Translations under genes and position numbers: made by a program | Assembly (NCBI GenBank): GCA_943326825.2 | Contig: CALPUT020000136.1 | Coordinates: forward strand, 1-6,783 | Origin: Chryseobacterium gleum | GTDB taxonomy: Bacteria; Bacteroidota; Bacteroidia; Flavobacteriales_D; Crocinitomicaceae | Reading direction: 5' to 3' | Length of the DNA: 6,783 nt | The notes under the pieces: model-generated | Told to the model about the DNA's origin: nothing | Seen by the model: only the letters and a program-made list of their open reading frames with translations | Databases searched by the model: none | Shown: positions 6,070 through 6,783 of the stretch, one piece after another | Position numbering within the stretch: the first letter of the stretch is position 1 | Layout: each line of letters opens with the position of its first letter

Positions 6070-6579
6070 ATGGAAATTACACAAATACATCAGAAGATTT
6101 ATGAAATAAGGGGGCAAAAAGTTATGCTTGATAGAGATTTATCTAAACTATATCAAGTAGAAACAAAATATTTAAATTTAGTAGTTAAACGAAATTTTGA
6201 ACGTTTTCCTTCAGATTTTATGTTTCAATTATCTATTGAAGAATGGGAAGTTTTGAGGTTGCAAATTGAAACCTCAAAAGGTAAAGGAGGAACAAGGTAT
6301 TTACCTTATGCATTTTCTGAACAAGGAAAAGCTATGCTGAGTGGTCTTCTAAATTCTCAAGTTGCAATTCAGGTAAACATAATGATAATGAGAACTTTTG
6401 TGCAAATTCGTCAATTTGCTTTATCACATATTGAATTATCAACTCAACTGAAACAATTAGAACAAAAATACCACAAACAGTTCGGCGACATTTTCGAAGC
6501 AATTAACTACTTATTGAAAAAAGATTCATTAAAAAAACAAATGAAAGAGCTGGGGAAGATTGGGTATAAAAAAGAGTAA
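6070..6579 (+). CDS. ORF6N-domain DNA-binding protein
   Basis: A 169-residue protein whose first 100 or so residues match the ORF6N domain (PF10543, related to KilA-N and the phage Rep/antirepressor proteins): IYEIRGQKVMLDRDLSKLYQ (10-29), VKRNFERFPSDFMFQLS (39-55), the RLQIETSKGKGGTRYLPYAF run (63-82), then EQGKAMLSGLLNS and an IMIMRTFVQIR helix (84-114). A C-terminal coiled-coil-like segment (about 115-155, ELSTQLKQLEQKYHKQF) probably mediates oligomerisation. The end LGKIGYKKE resembles the basic IGF/YK tail usual in Bacteroidota relatives, so the gene looks complete. These proteins occur in phages and as stand-alone chromosomal genes; they bind DNA, but the target and role here are unknown. 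Start: ATG 6070 places the domain at the usual distance from the N terminus. It is divergent from the DUF421 gene, and a broken nuclease-like reading frame follows its stop directly. Confidence 0.9.
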   Translation: MEITQIHQKIYEIRGQKVMLDRDLSKLYQVETKYLNLVVKRNFERFPSDFMFQLSIEEWEVLRLQIETSKGKGGTRYLPYAFSEQGKAMLSGLLNSQVAIQVNIMIMRTFVQIRQFALSHIELSTQLKQLEQKYHKQFGDIFEAINYLLKKDSLKKQMKELGKIGYKKE

Positions 6580-6783
6580 TTTAATTCAAATTTCATTGTT
6601 GACTTTTTCTCAGTAGAAATAGGTTTAATTATAGAAATGGAAGTTCACAGTTCAATAAAGGGGATTATGATAGTTATCGAGAAAATAAATTGAAAGAGTT
6701 AGGGTTTACCATTATTCGATTTTCGGAAGGGCAAGTTTTGCAGAATATTGGAGAGGTGCATCAGCAAATTTATAGGGTGGTGG
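6580..6783 (+). pseudogene. DUF559 endonuclease-like remnant, truncated and frameshifted (3' partial)
   Basis: Translation right after the ORF6N stop, in the same frame, gives FNSNFIVDFFSVEIGLIIEM (6580-6639). The frame one base back then gives GSSQFNKGDYDSYR and KLKELGFTIIRFSEGQVLQ, continuing to the window end (from 6639). Together these match the middle and end of DUF559 proteins (Vsr-like PD-(D/E)xK fold), which read roughly NFIVDFYC...LIIEIDGSSHFNKGDYD...YR..KLE.LGF.VIRF...VL. The first 40 or so residues of the domain and any start codon are missing. The break at about 6638 fits loss of four bases that would encode most of the Ile-Asp pair of the EIDG motif, and the usual His after GSS is Gln. 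The gene is therefore very probably inactive. The domain match rests on memory of the family, not on a search. Confidence 0.72.

Noticed and set aside
5920..6117. 65-residue minus-strand reading frame across the intergenic gap and the ORF6N start
   Set aside because: Hydrophobic, low-complexity translation of AT-rich DNA; it overlaps the well-supported ORF6N start and has no recognisable motif.

Overview
The window looks like chromosomal DNA from a member of the Bacteroidota, most likely a flavobacterium-like (Flavobacteriales) organism. The evidence is strongly AT-rich composition and codon use, a SprB-type repeat protein ending in a type IX secretion (T9SS) sorting domain, a TAnnTTTG-type -7 promoter box, little sign of Shine-Dalgarno sequences, and typical Bacteroidota families (DUF4412/GLPGLI-like, DUF421, ORF6N). 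The genus cannot be fixed from the sequence.

Layout, left to right. (1) 2-2764 (+): the C-terminal part of a large secreted repeat protein whose start lies before the window. It carries about nine SprB-like repeats, a non-repetitive linker domain and a T9SS type A sorting domain, and is closed by a strong hairpin terminator (2786-2821). (2) 2864-4598 (+): a 120-residue conserved protein of unknown function and an RseP-type site-2 metalloprotease, 22 bases apart and probably one transcript. A -7 box so close to the first ATG suggests a very short or absent leader. (3) 4696-5358 (+): a secreted or periplasmic Met-rich protein resembling the DUF4412/GLPGLI group. (4) A GAAA-loop terminator (5378-5406) lies between this gene and the convergent DUF421 (YetF/YcaP-like) membrane protein gene at 5405-5902 (-), whose stop codon falls inside the T-tract. 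(5) A 167-base divergent intergenic region with TCAC/GTGA half-sites. (6) 6070-6579 (+): an ORF6N-domain DNA-binding protein of phage/mobile-element type. (7) 6580-6783: a decayed DUF559 endonuclease-like remnant, N-terminally truncated and frameshifted, which starts right at the ORF6N stop and runs off the window.

Functionally this is mostly cell-envelope biology (adhesin-like surface protein, intramembrane protease, secreted protein, membrane protein), followed at the right by accessory DNA (ORF6N plus a broken nuclease). I found no convincing new multi-gene system. The most informative signals are the cysteine pattern of the SprB repeats, a repeat pair differing only at synonymous sites over its core, and the DUF559 pseudogene fused head-on to the ORF6N stop. 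There is no gene-free stretch over 300 bases, and I saw no tRNA, rRNA, CRISPR or insertion sequence.
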